From: Mytilisepta virgata
Taxonomy: Eukaryota; Mollusca; Bivalvia; Mytilida; Mytilidae
Length of the DNA: 64,000 nt
Assembly: GCA_028015205.1 (NCBI GenBank)
Contig: CM051513.1
Span: forward strand, 45,202,841 to 45,266,840
Direction: 5' to 3'
Every line of letters starts with the position of its first letter. Position 1 is the stretch's first letter. Under the pieces are notes generated by a model. It ran no database searches. It saw nothing but the letters and a program-made list of their open reading frames with translations, and had not been told where the DNA came from. The position numbers and the translations under genes are program-made. Positions 23,401 to 31,759 of the stretch are shown here, piece after piece.

Positions 23401-25173
23401 ACGGGCTAGTCTTTTACGATCTCTGTCTTTGGACAAAACTTCAGGATCTTCACGTGCTAGTCTTCTACTTTCTAACTCTTTTGCCAATACTTCTGGATTT
23501 TCACGCGCTAATCTTTTTCGATCTCTGTCTTTGGACAAAACTTCAGGATCTTTAGATGTATTTGTTCTTATGTTTGTTCCTTTAGTTTTCATATCAGGTA
23601 CTTTGCGAGCTTTTTCTCGTGCCATGCGATCTTTTTGTCTTTCTGTTTCACGTAGTATTTTGTCTTTTCTTCTTTTTTCCATATACACTCTCATATAAGA
23701 CGTCTTTGAGGGCTTCTTTCCAATATTTGTATCAAATTTTCCATCATCAGACAGTGCCTTTTCTTGTCGCCTTTTGGTCAACTGATCTGAGAAATATTTG
23801 GAAAGTTGATCATTTTCTCCCCTTGCCATAGATACCTCAACAGGAAGTACATTGAATGGAGTTTCTAAATCAATATACATACTTTGATAGAATGCATATA
23901 GATAACTAATTAAATCATCAATATTTGCAAAGCCAATTAATACTGAAACTCCATCGATTGTAAGGTTTACAAGACAGGTTTCATCGTGTGAATGAGAGTC
24001 AAAAAAATAATAATTCCCCATTCTATATTCTACAGCTGAGCATACAGCTCCAATTATAATGAGAACTGAGGAAGATTTCTGAAATCCATCAGTTAATGCT
24101 TGATGAAGTGTAGCTGTTTGTAATGTACCAGGTATGTCAATAACAAATCCAACAATCACATCATGTTTTACTATTTTGTAAGACTGGTCTTTTATTAGGA
24201 TATCTTCTGGAATGTCATCAAAATTTAGATGTACATCAAAAAATGCACCTTCATTTTGTAGTCTTGTAGTGATTTTTCTGTAAATTCTATCTCCTTCTAT
24301 TAAGATGTTATCTAGATCTAACGATTCCTCTTTACCATTGTTCAAGTAACTAGATAAAATGAATGACAATGCATTGGCAACACATTGATGTCCTCTTGAA
24401 TCATCACTGAATCTCATGTCAAACTGATCAAATGTTCCGTACTTAACCATAAATGAATTTTGTTGAGAGCCTGGATGAGGGTTGATATCAAGGTATTTTG
24501 TTCCAACACTTGACTGTGTATTATCTTTTAATTCTGGTTTTCTGGCAGAACATTTATGCTTTCTACTCAATATCTTTGTCAATTTTCTTTGAGATGTTTT
24601 ATCAGAAATGTCTATAGCATTTGTTACAAATATGTTTTCAAACTTTGTTTCAAGCATGTTACCAAACTTTGTATCAAGCATTTTATCAGACTTTTTATCA
24701 AGCATAGTTTTAGACTGTGTTTCAAGCATATTTCTAGACAATGTATCAATGGCTATATCTGTGACTGTATCAACAACTGTATCAAGCATTTGTTCAGACT
24801 TTTTTTCAAACATGTTATCAGAGTTTGTATCAAGTTTGTTATCAGAGTTTGTATCAAGTTTGTTATCAGAGTTTGTATCAAGTTTGTTATCAGAGTTTGT
24901 ATCAAGCATTTCATCACAGATTGTATCAAGCATATTTCCAGACATATTCAGGTCTCTAGTCCTGTGATAATCGAGGTCAGGATCCTCAGTCATGTTATCA
25001 GTAAGGTCTCTAGTCCTGTGATTAACGAGGCCAGGATCCTCAGTCCAGTCCATGTCAGTATTCCTTGGCTTAAAATTGCCAGGATCTTCAGTCCGGTCCG
25101 TCTGTTTATACTTACCTCTGTTGGTATTTCCTTTCTTCGCTGCACCCTTTCTCCAATTTTTTGAACGTGGCAT
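17431..25173 (-). CDS. Helentron transposase: cysteine protease, Rep, helicase, endonuclease
   Basis: A single uninterrupted ORF of 2,580 codons. Residues 1-240 are Asp/Thr/Lys-rich with an 8-residue repeat (TNSDNKLD). Residues about 245-445 are a papain-fold/OTU-like cysteine protease (GHQCVANAL with Cys264; FFDSHSHD with His394). Residues about 540-800 hold a 17-residue charged repeat. A Cys-rich block follows near 870 (CTCCHQTWF, ICHTCMD), typical of Helitron-like N-terminal regions. The HUH nuclease has HIHILIW (about 1353) and the tyrosine motif YIVSYISKS (about 1530). The PIF1-type helicase has Walker A GGAGVGKS (about 1898), IVIIDEISMV and HYVALSRV. From about 2370 is an exonuclease-endonuclease-phosphatase domain (LAETKLW, IIGDFNFD, SDH). 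Protease plus C-terminal endonuclease is the Helentron arrangement. These elements move by rolling-circle transposition. All motifs are present and no frame break is seen, so the copy may be recently active. Confidence 0.93.
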   Translation of the reverse strand: MPRSKNWRKGAAKKGNTNRGKYKQTDRTEDPGNFKPRNTDMDWTEDPGLVNHRTRDLTDNMTEDPDLDYHRTRDLNMSGNMLDTICDEMLDTNSDNKLDTNSDNKLDTNSDNKLDTNSDNMFEKKSEQMLDTVVDTVTDIAIDTLSRNMLETQSKTMLDKKSDKMLDTKFGNMLETKFENIFVTNAIDISDKTSQRKLTKILSRKHKCSARKPELKDNTQSSVGTKYLDINPHPGSQQNSFMVKYGTFDQFDMRFSDDSRGHQCVANALSFILSSYLNNGKEESLDLDNILIEGDRIYRKITTRLQNEGAFFDVHLNFDDIPEDILIKDQSYKIVKHDVIVGFVIDIPGTLQTATLHQALTDGFQKSSSVLIIIGAVCSAVEYRMGNYYFFDSHSHDETCLVNLTIDGVSVLIGFANIDDLISYLYAFYQSMYIDLETPFNVLPVEVSMARGENDQLSKYFSDQLTKRRQEKALSDDGKFDTNIGKKPSKTSYMRVYMEKRRKDKILRETERQKDRMAREKARKVPDMKTKGTNIRTNTSKDPEVLSKDRDRKRLARENPEVLAKELESRRLAREDPEVLSKDRDRKRLARKNPEVMAKELESRRLAHENPEVLSKDRDRKRLAREDPEVKAKELESKRLAREDPEVKAKELESKRLAREDPEVMAKELESKRLAREDPEVMAKELESKRLAREDPEVMAKELESKRLAREDPEVMAKELEKKRLSREDPEIKAKERDRKRLSREDPQIKAKERDFKRLAREDPEVKAKERNSKRLAREDPEVLTTERDKKKIARQDPLQTEKERLNKQSSRQRDRAKTQLYDKLMKRNKRQTSEFIENEACLKKRKLHGATLEQCVKQFEKKVSVGAIYVCTCCHQTWFSDSVVDAKPLHNSLQEDFKQHLTGYKSVDEKEWICHTCMDSLKKCKIPRLSIANGMGFPVKPKELNLYPLEERLVSLRIPFMQIHELPRGGQLSVTGNVINVPVDIQPTIQSLPRNMNQAGTIAVKLKKKLQYKSCDFSENVRPFAVICALHYLVRTSELYKSAGIQIDENWIQDVTTETVDTSSQESTDSNNQEEDSDHFSEVDESDVRCGNTDTLLDEIPENASSDTEYIFAPGEGQKPLGLYSDPDSEYLAFPTIYCGQKRPDYKERSVPVQYSDVVKWELRSVDRRVAQSVPNIFFKLKKIQMKNISDKVNLALRRCKSDGKNWTAKDVLNPSTVNNMVRLDEGYYILRTLRNSPAYLEKRKKDLFAMIRQLGLPTWFGSLSSADTRWHDLLKILGKLNDGKDYTAEQLDSMDWKEKTKLIQKDPVTCSRYFDNRVQQFIKIVLKSNHHPIGKITDYFYRVEFQQRGSPHIHILIWVENAPKYKVNDDEVLIDFINKHVSCKKTEELKDLVSLQTHKHSRTCRKKGQPVCRFGFPLPPLEKTIILEPLDHDVEKYKSLYRDVQKKINSLHEFENIESMTYRQFLEEVLNLNEEEYIKVIRSSLNGPKVFLERKPSEVRVNPYMKVVLTAWQANHDLQFVLDPYACAMYIVSYISKSQKGMSALLDQASKEARQGNLDLKRKVRHIGNYFVNSVETSAQEAVYLTLQMPLTMSTRQVVFINTSEPDKRVFLLKQTSALEKLSPESTNIEAENDIKRYSKRPKALEHWCLADYISQLEIKYPKKTTDESGHMTDEETDNETVDDPDPEDEQRTESNSSKVNIMMKNGVTIKHRKSFRVIRYVKYNKKTNAENFFRERLLLFFHWRDETKDLKGGFDTYEAMYNTVKRFVDKKAAEYEHNAEELEKAREQAEDDCRQYDTLAPGAQQTELEDTAEGSVESSQYVHFNPDRPTEHRSYDIANDVGISANVIQLASHEKRLKEEEYHKMVQTLNLKQREFFDHVLHWITTKEDPFHLFLSGGAGVGKSVVIRALYQALHRFLGSVEGEDPDDTRILLCAPTGKAAYNINGVTLHNAFYIQPSKGFNQSFPCDVLNTFRMKLRNLSIVIIDEISMVGKRLFSLLDSRLKMIKGNNQIFGGVSILAVGDLLQLKPVFDDWIFNDLDKGISALAPNFWKDLFTMHELTQIMRQKDDLHFAQLLNRLRENKMTDDDFALLDTRMVNKNNPTYTDSASHLFIENDLTDSFNLQCIEKLNTHKVKVQAFDTCQADVSANIKAKLVKTLPNKQSDTANLGKEVELAVNMKYDITANINVEDGLTNGSSCEVKMIDFRMPTSRPSIVWVKFMDEKIGNQTRKQYNHLYHKAIHKSWTPIFEVKRNFLYRYKSFERIQFPFRPSAAKTIHKSQGDTLNEVVVSLHSRCKAKIPHIHYVALSRVTSLKGLHIIDLNKDKIAVSDSVIAEIKRLRTEAPIQLCYSPLYTLGDEFFKFVFHNTRSLHAHFQNVKADPNITNADVIGLAETKLWSTDLNTEYNIPGYTLLIRNDQRWSKSGRPPHGLVMYVKNDIVVEETLRLSTPLLEFVMSDVMSIKGHFQIAYVYSAPKCKLADLKTILVDQLLPELKITQTNILIIGDFNFDLKDKNHRFLEFMENTFTTKQIISGVTTKYQSLLDLAFLKVNPAATVKTDLLESYWSDHKILYVAVQLP
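22770..23560 (-). repeat. 51 bp coding minisatellite inside the Helentron ORF
   Basis: About 15 units of 17 residues with the pattern KRLAREDPEVMAKELES, alternating in the 5' half with SKDRDRKRLAR-type units. Copies in the centre are nearly identical at the DNA level. All preserve frame because the unit is 51 bp. Highly charged and predicted to be helical. Confidence 0.9.
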
Positions 25174-25482
25174 ATTTTTTCTGAAAGTATATATATATAT
25201 TGATGTAATTAATTATCAGTAAAAAGCATGCTTAATCAAATTTTTAATACCCCTTAAATTGGGGTGCTTCACAGGTATAGCATGATGTAACCAAAGCATG
25301 CTTACAAGCATACATGGGGAAAATTTGTATTCATAATTTTTTCCTTGGTATAGTGATATTTTTGACACTAATCTATAGAATGTTTAAATTAATGAATCAA
25401 TTGTCACAAGAGCTCCTTGTTGTCACAATTAATCTTTAGCAGTGAAAGGGTATTCTTTAATTAAAAAAAAAAAAAGTAAAAA
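25174..25482. other. Upstream region of the Helentron ORF
   Basis: On the minus strand, TTTCAG lies 8-13 bases before the ATG and follows a (TA)n tract, so a 5' untranslated intron is possible. No clear Helentron 5' terminus was identified. Confidence 0.3.
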
Positions 25483-26712
25483 TGTGAGCAGGCTCACAAA
25501 GGATACCCTGCTCTTTTTTAAAGACATTTTTTAGTTAAAACATTGTTTAAATAATTAATGATATGAAGGTATATTTTTTTGTGTATTTGTTTTTTTATTT
25601 TTGGTCGCCTTGTTCTTGTTTACACAAATAAAAAATTTTAAAAAATTTATCATTGTTGGATGCTATCAGAATGTAAATGATTGTCCACTTCAATTATCTA
25701 AAGTTTCATTAAAATCTATGTAGTAGTTTTGGAGTTTCACTTACGAGGTTTGTATGTTATGTATAACAGAAGCAAACAAAATTCCAATTATCTCCCTTGG
25801 ATGCCATTGGAATGTAAAGATTTTTCTTCATTGACATTTACAAATTGTACACTTCAACAATGCATAGTTCCATCAAAATCCATATAGCGGTTTAGGAGAA
25901 GTTTTGCTTATGGGGATATAAATGTATATAATTAGAATGGGAGAAAACAAAAGTCCAATTATCTCCCTTAGATAATATTAGAAAGAAGTAAATTGTTTAC
26001 CAGGTCAATATGAAATGTGTAACGGGAGGAAACAAAAATTCAATTATCTCCTTTGAATGCCATCAGAATGTAAATTTTTTTTTCTTCATGCATATCTACA
26101 TATTGTCCACTTTTATCATGTAAAGTTTCCTTAAAATCCATGTCGCAGTTTAGAAGGAGCTCACATGCACTTACAAAGTCCATATCTAATGTTAACAAGA
26201 GAAAACAAAAGTTTAATTATCTCCCTTGGATACTATCAGAAAGTAAAGATTTTTCTTCATGCACATCTACAAATTGTGCACTTCACACTTCAATAATGTA
26301 AACTTTCATATAAATCTATGTTGCTGTTTAGGAGGAGTTGTGCATTGAGGTCTATTATCTATATGTAATGTGTAATGGGAGAAAACAAAAGTCCAATTAT
26401 CTTGCATAGATGCTATTAGTAAGTAAAGATATTTCTTCATGCACATCTGCATATTGTGCACTTCAACCATGTAAAGTTTCATTCATATCGATGTTGCAGT
26501 TTAGATGTTGTGCTCACAAGAATGTGAACAGAACTGACAAACAGGGTGATAATATACCCCATACTTTGTTAGCAAAAAAAAAAAAAGGGGGGGGGGGGTT
26601 ATAATGATTGTCAAAGCAGTAAATTTACAGCAATTGTTGCTAGAGGTGGCTTCTTTACTTCTTAAGATACAAAAAATTTGTATGGTTCCTTGGTGAGCCT
26701 GCTCACTCTGTT
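25483..26712 (+). mobile_element. Tandem-repeat element E3 (diverged ~175 bp units)
   Basis: GTGAGCAGGCTCAC at 25483 and its reverse complement GTGAGCCTGCTCAC near 26695 bracket about five imperfect units of about 171-178 bp (one is shortened to about 83 bp). Each unit contains ATTATCTCC, AAAGATTTTTCTTCA and AAAGTTTC..TAAAATC. A G-run follows at about 26586-26599. The same family is present as the homogenised 168 bp array at 52915-53890. Non-coding. Confidence 0.6.
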
Positions 26713-26769
26713 GTCCGCGTAATTGCAATTGCTTCCTTGCATAGTATTATTTATTTATATGCTAAATTC

Positions 26770-27645
26770 AATTATTTTCATCAATGATAAAAACTAGTCT
26801 TATTATCTGCAAATAATACACAAGATACTGCATAAAATGTAAATTTCAATCTAAGTCAATGATGCATATAAAGTAGGTCACAATGACCTAATTTGTGTAT
26901 TGGATGTTTGCTTCTTTGCTGTGATATATCTGTGTACAAGATTAAATGATCCCATGTCATATAATACACAAGATATTACATGAAATGTAAATTTAAACCT
27001 AAGTCAGTGATGTGTAAAAAGTAGGTCAAAGTGACCTAATTTGCATTGGATGCTTGCATCCTAACTATGAAACATCTGTACACAAAACTGCATGATCCCA
27101 TGTCACATGCTACACAAGATATTACATAAAATGTAAATTTTAACCTAAATCAGTGATGCATAAAAATTAGGTCACAATGACCTAATTTGTATTGGATGCT
27201 TGCTTCCTCAATATGATAAATCTGTATATGAGATAACATGATCCCATGTCATATAATACACAAGATATTACATAAAATGTAAATTTTGACCTAAGTCAGT
27301 GATGTGTAAAAAGTAGGTCAAAGTGACCTAATTTCCATTGGATGCTTGCATCCTAACTATGATACATCTGTTCACAAGATTGCATGATCCCATGTCACAT
27401 ACTACACAAAATATAACATAAAATGTAAAATTTTAACCTAAGTCAGTGATGCATAAAAAGTAGGTCACAGTGACCTAATTTGTATTGGATGCTTGCTTCC
27501 TCACTATGATACATCTGTATACGAGATTACATGATCCCATGTCATATAATACACATGATATTACATTAAAATGTAAATTTTAACCTAAGTCAGTGATGCG
27601 TAAAAAGTAGGTCAAAGTGACCTAATTCCAATTGCAAATGTGTCA
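26770..27645 (+). repeat. ~147 bp tandem array with ERE-type palindromes
   Basis: About six units, measured by the palindrome AGGTCA-N3-TGACCT at 26875, 27023, 27169, 27315, 27462 and 27609, giving spacings of 148, 146, 146, 147 and 147. Each unit also has GATCCCATGTCA (26949 type), ACACAAGATATTACATAAAA and CCTAAGTCAGTGATG. No coding potential. Confidence 0.9.
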
Positions 27646-27894
27646 TATCAATGAAGACACTTGTACACATAATAATATGATCCTATGTCATAAAGTAACC
27701 AAGATATAAACATTACATCTAAATAAGTGAAAAAAAAACTAAGTCCAGTTAATGCAAAAAATACGGAAAATTTTGAAAAAAAATTTCCAATATATTGCCA
27801 TGGATACAATCTTTTGACCATGAATTAGCCACTGACCTATTTTCAGGCAATTCCATATAGAAAAAATGTATTTAATTAAGTTCTGGAAAACTTT

Positions 27895-27990
27895 GTTCTA
27901 GGGTTAACCTAAATGTTGACGACGCCGACGCCGGAATTTGGATTGCTATGTATTGCTTCCGCGACTATTCGTCGCAGGCGAGACAAAAAA
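27895..27990 (+). repeat. Right end of the 147 bp-array element
   Basis: GACGACGCCGACGCCGG followed by a hairpin GCGAC-TATTC-GTCGC (27961-27975) and GAGACAAAAAAG. The GAC-rich tract plus hairpin is similar in layout to the right end of E1 elements, which suggests a related class of non-autonomous element. Confidence 0.45.
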
Positions 27991-29446
27991 GAAAAAAATA
28001 GAAAAAAGCTGGCAGACTCTGCAGCATAGTGTATTCAGTATTTTAAACTCATCTCCTGTGTTTTATTCTGTGTCTGATGTATAGAAAATAATGATTCATA
28101 AGATTACGTTCTATTGCATTTAATGTTCTTTAAATCAGTCAAATTATCGTTCTCACTTAGCCACAAAATATGCTTCCAGGACACAGGTAAATCATTCCGA
28201 ACTCACCAAGTTTGAAACGCATGTGCTATTGAACTCGTCTTCAAAATATCAGACAAGTCCTCAAATTGAATTCCTCAGCAGATTCAGAATATCTGCTATT
28301 GTTCATGTTGTTTAAAATAAACATTTTTCAACATCAGACAGAAATTTATTTGTTCAATACTTCAAAAACTTTGTTTGTCAGCTGTTGACAACATGCTCTG
28401 AACGAGAAGTTGATATACATGAGTTTCTTTAGTGTAGAAACAACATAAAACCCCGAACAATTTTATCTGTGTCTTTTTGACGATTTACAAGAACTGTTGT
28501 TCCGAGTTAGTGTCAAGCGCAACCACGACAGTAATATAGTCGACGTACGGAAGATAGTGCGGACATGAAAAAAAAATCTCCATAAAACTGCAATAAAATA
28601 GTTCAAGTCGGCTAGTATTTTTTTCTGGTTTTTATTTTGGTACGATGTTAGCATAATGATGCTTTAGACAAAAAATGATCAACAAAAATCAAAACAATCA
28701 TGTTTAAAAGCTGGCTGGAAGTGGAAGCGAGCATTTAATATTTCACCCAAATGAATATTGGGACCCAAGATATTTATGAAAATTAACATACCAATACCAA
28801 AAAAATACGGGGCTCAAATATTAACAACAAAAAAAGAAAATCTAAGAATTTCTTTTAACTGGCCCTAGTCTGCTTTTACGAGACATAAATTCATGAAACA
28901 AAGTTACACTGGGAGTATCATTGCTCTGTGCATTGTACAATGTTTTTTTTACTCATGCACATAAAAGGAAGCAAAAGTAAACTACATGTAATGTTCCATT
29001 CAAAAAATATGTATATGTCACAGACTGGGTCACAAATGGAAAGTTTTGTGTACGTGTCTTAAACCCTGTGACAATGTACTGAGGCACCACAATGTAAATG
29101 TACTATCAATATTATACCATGTCAAAAATTACCAAATATTTTTTTGGCATGACAGCACCTTGTTGAATTAGTTTTGACACACTCCACCTTAGGCAATAAA
29201 AGAACAGAATTGCAAAGAAGTGGGGTAGTTCTCCTTATCCTAAAAGAACATGCTTCTTTGCAAAGAATATAGAATATATCACATATACTCACTCACTACA
29301 GTTTTACGCTACAGGTTTCAATTCCAAAAAATGTCTTGCTATCAATGCTTACTCCCGAATAAAAAGGGCCGTTTCCGTATTTCAAATTTATCACTGAATG
29401 GTCACATGAAATATCAAGGAAATTAGGAAGTCCGTATTTCAAATAT
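27991..29446. other. No recognisable gene
   Basis: AT-rich DNA. A segment at 29365-29440 partly duplicates the start of the following tandem repeat (CCGTATTTCAAA..TATCACTGAATGGTCAC). No supported ORF. Confidence 0.3.
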
Positions 29447-29814
29447 TATCACTGAATGGTCACTCGAAATATCATGAAAATTAGAAAGTAATCAATTTGT
29501 GGGAGTCATAATGTGGGCCAGATCGCGGAACCGGATTGAAGTGGGTCAAAACTATGCGAGTCAATAAATAGATTAAAATTAATTTCACAGCCCTAAATTA
29601 TCATTCAGTTACCTATTGTAACGTTCTTTATATCACTGAATGGTCACTCGAAATATCATGAAAATTAGAAAGTAATCAATTTGTGGGAGTCATAATCTGG
29701 GCCAGATCGCGGAACCGGATTGAAGTGGGTCAAAACTATGTGAGTCAATAAATAGATTAAAATTAATTTCACAGCCCTAAATTATCATTCAGTTACCTAT
29801 TGTAACGTTCTTTA
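29447..29814. repeat. Two tandem copies of a 184 bp unit
   Basis: Units 29447-29630 and 29631-29814 are nearly identical; I noticed two substitutions (ATGTGGGCC/ATCTGGGCC and ATGCGAG/ATGTGAG). This is a recent duplication. No coding content. Confidence 0.9.
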
Positions 29815-30009
29815 AACTGATGAACAATAACTCATTATCTAAACTCCGGCAACAATATTGAAAACATTCGTACTGTTCGTACCACGTGGTATCCTTTAAA
29901 ACGTTTTCCTAACCATGATTTACCTTCAGGGGCACAGTAAAATGCAAACACCAAATCGAAATCGGAATAAACTAAGTTGCGTTTCCGGATACTGCCGGAT
30001 AATATGTAA

Positions 30010-31140
30010 ACTTTTTTTTTTTTTCAGACCTGCCAAGTTTCGAAAATTGTCCGTCGTGAAATTGGTTAAAATTTGCAAAGATCAAAGAAAAAAATTACAG
30101 GAATTTGTCTCAAATCTGAATAAAATATGCATGCACCTCACAGGTCTGCATATGGTTCAATGTTTTAAAACTAAGCTGCATGGTGGACATTTTGAATTTC
30201 CAATTATTGAAAACAATTCTCACTTTGAAAACAGGGCTATCTAAAAACCTTTTCTGTAAAGTAACAATTCAATACACATTGTAGTGTTTCTGACAAGAAC
30301 ATTTTTGAAATTTGGAACAATCAGAACACTAAATTAGCCCTGGCGGCCATGTTGAATTTTCGATCGGCACCAATTTCATAAATCTGGTAAAGGACAACCT
30401 GCTTAACATTTCTGCCAAGATTTGTTGAAATCTGTTCAGTGGTTTCAGAAAAAAAGATGAAAACGTATAATTCCCATGGGGTACAATGTTAAACTAAGTT
30501 TCATCATGGCGTCCATTTTGAATTTCCGATTGGCACCAATTTCACAAATTGAGTACAGGACTTACTAACAATCATTTCTGCAAAGTAAAAATTCGATCCT
30601 CCTTGCAGTTTCTGACAAGAAGATTTTTGAAATGTGGACCAATCAGAACACATAATTGGCCCTGGCGGCCATTTTGAATTTTCGATCGGCACCAATTTCA
30701 CAAATCTGGTAAAGGACCATCTGCTTAACATTTCTGCCAAGTTTGGTTGAAATCTGTTCAGTGGTTCTAGAGAATAAGATTAAAATGTGAAATTCCCATA
30801 GGGTCCAATGTTAAACTATGTTTCATCATGGCGGCCATTTTGAATTTCCGATCGGCAAACGATTCACAAGTTGAGTACAGGACTATCTAACAATCATTTC
30901 TGCAAAGTAACAATTCAATCCGCATTGTAGTTTCTGACAAGAAGATTTTTGAAATTTGGACCAATCAGAACACATAATTGGCCCTGGCGGCCATTTTGAA
31001 TTTTCGATCGGCACCAATTTCACAAATCTGGTAAAGGACCACCTGCTTAACATTTCTGCCAAGTTTGGTTGAAATCTGTTCAGTGGTTTCAAAGAAGAAG
31101 ATCAAAATGTAAAAAGTTAACAGACACGGACGCGGACGCG

Positions 31141-31178
<38 letters not shown>

Positions 31179-31227
31179 ACGCAAAGTGATGACAAAAGCT
31201 CACATGGCCTTTTAGGCCAGGTGAGCT
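30010..31227 (+). mobile_element. Element E1, right part (E1c) with internal modules
   Basis: Contains repeated modules of about 165 bp, paired into about 330 bp. Each has a GGCGGCCATTTTGAATTT box, AATTTCACAAATCTGGTAAA, GCCAAGTTTGGTTGAAATC, GTTCAGTGGTTTC and CCCATAGGGTCCAATGTTAA. It ends with a (GAC)n tract (about 31131-31182) and the hairpin AGCTCACATGGCC-TTTTA-GGCCAGGTGAGCT (31197-31227). The left end is missing. Confidence 0.65.
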
Positions 31228-31239
31228 AAAAATGATTTT

Positions 31240-31341
31240 CAACGTCTGTATACTTTGATCCCGGGGATTACTTGTAAAAATAATTCCAATATTCATCATG
31301 AATTCTTTACTAATTTTACAGTTCGTCTACCTCATAAATGG
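31240..31341 (+). repeat. Dispersed ~100 bp repeat E6, copy 1
   Basis: CTGTATACTTTGATCCCGGG, TTCATCATGAATTC and ACAGTTCGTCTACCTCATAA match a second copy at 53969-54065. In both places the segment sits directly after the right end of a tandem-repeat element. Confidence 0.7.
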
Positions 31342-31759
31342 GCTTTTCCAGAAATAGTCGACCTCCCCCTCCTCCCCCCCCCCCCCCCCCCCCCCACACT
31401 ATGGAAGACGCTGGAATTCCAACAAAATAATGCATCTGAAAATGTTAATTTCCAGAAAAAAAAATATATATATTTTATTATTTCATGTCGATTCAATGTT
31501 AATATAAATAAAAACTATAATTTCTTGTCCAGAATTTCTGTAGCGACGTATCCATCATATGTTCCAAGACTCTCACTATTAGTCATTTAATATTCCATGT
31601 CGATTCAATGTTAATATAAATAAAAACTAGAATTTTTTATTATTTCCATATATCTAGCACAGTTGAAGACCGGCATTATTCAATTGGAATTATCTATCTT
31701 TGAGTGATGTTAGAATTCAGCTGGGCATAGTAAAGGTATAAACAATCAGAATCATTTTT

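Noticed and set aside
22920..23698. Plus-strand ORFs rich in Leu/Phe or Ser opposite the Helentron repeats
   Set aside because: They are the antisense of the 51 bp coding minisatellite and have no independent support.
24556..25164. Plus-strand ORFs rich in Cys/Ile/Lys
   Set aside because: Antisense of the repetitive Helentron N-terminus.
25483..26712. Terminal inverted repeats defining a cut-and-paste transposon
   Set aside because: GTGAGCAGGCTCAC is itself nearly palindromic, so its presence at both sides does not prove terminal inverted repeats, and no target-site duplication was found.
30965..31299. Minus-strand ORFs with poly-Arg or poly-Val
   Set aside because: Translation of a (GAC)n microsatellite at an element end.
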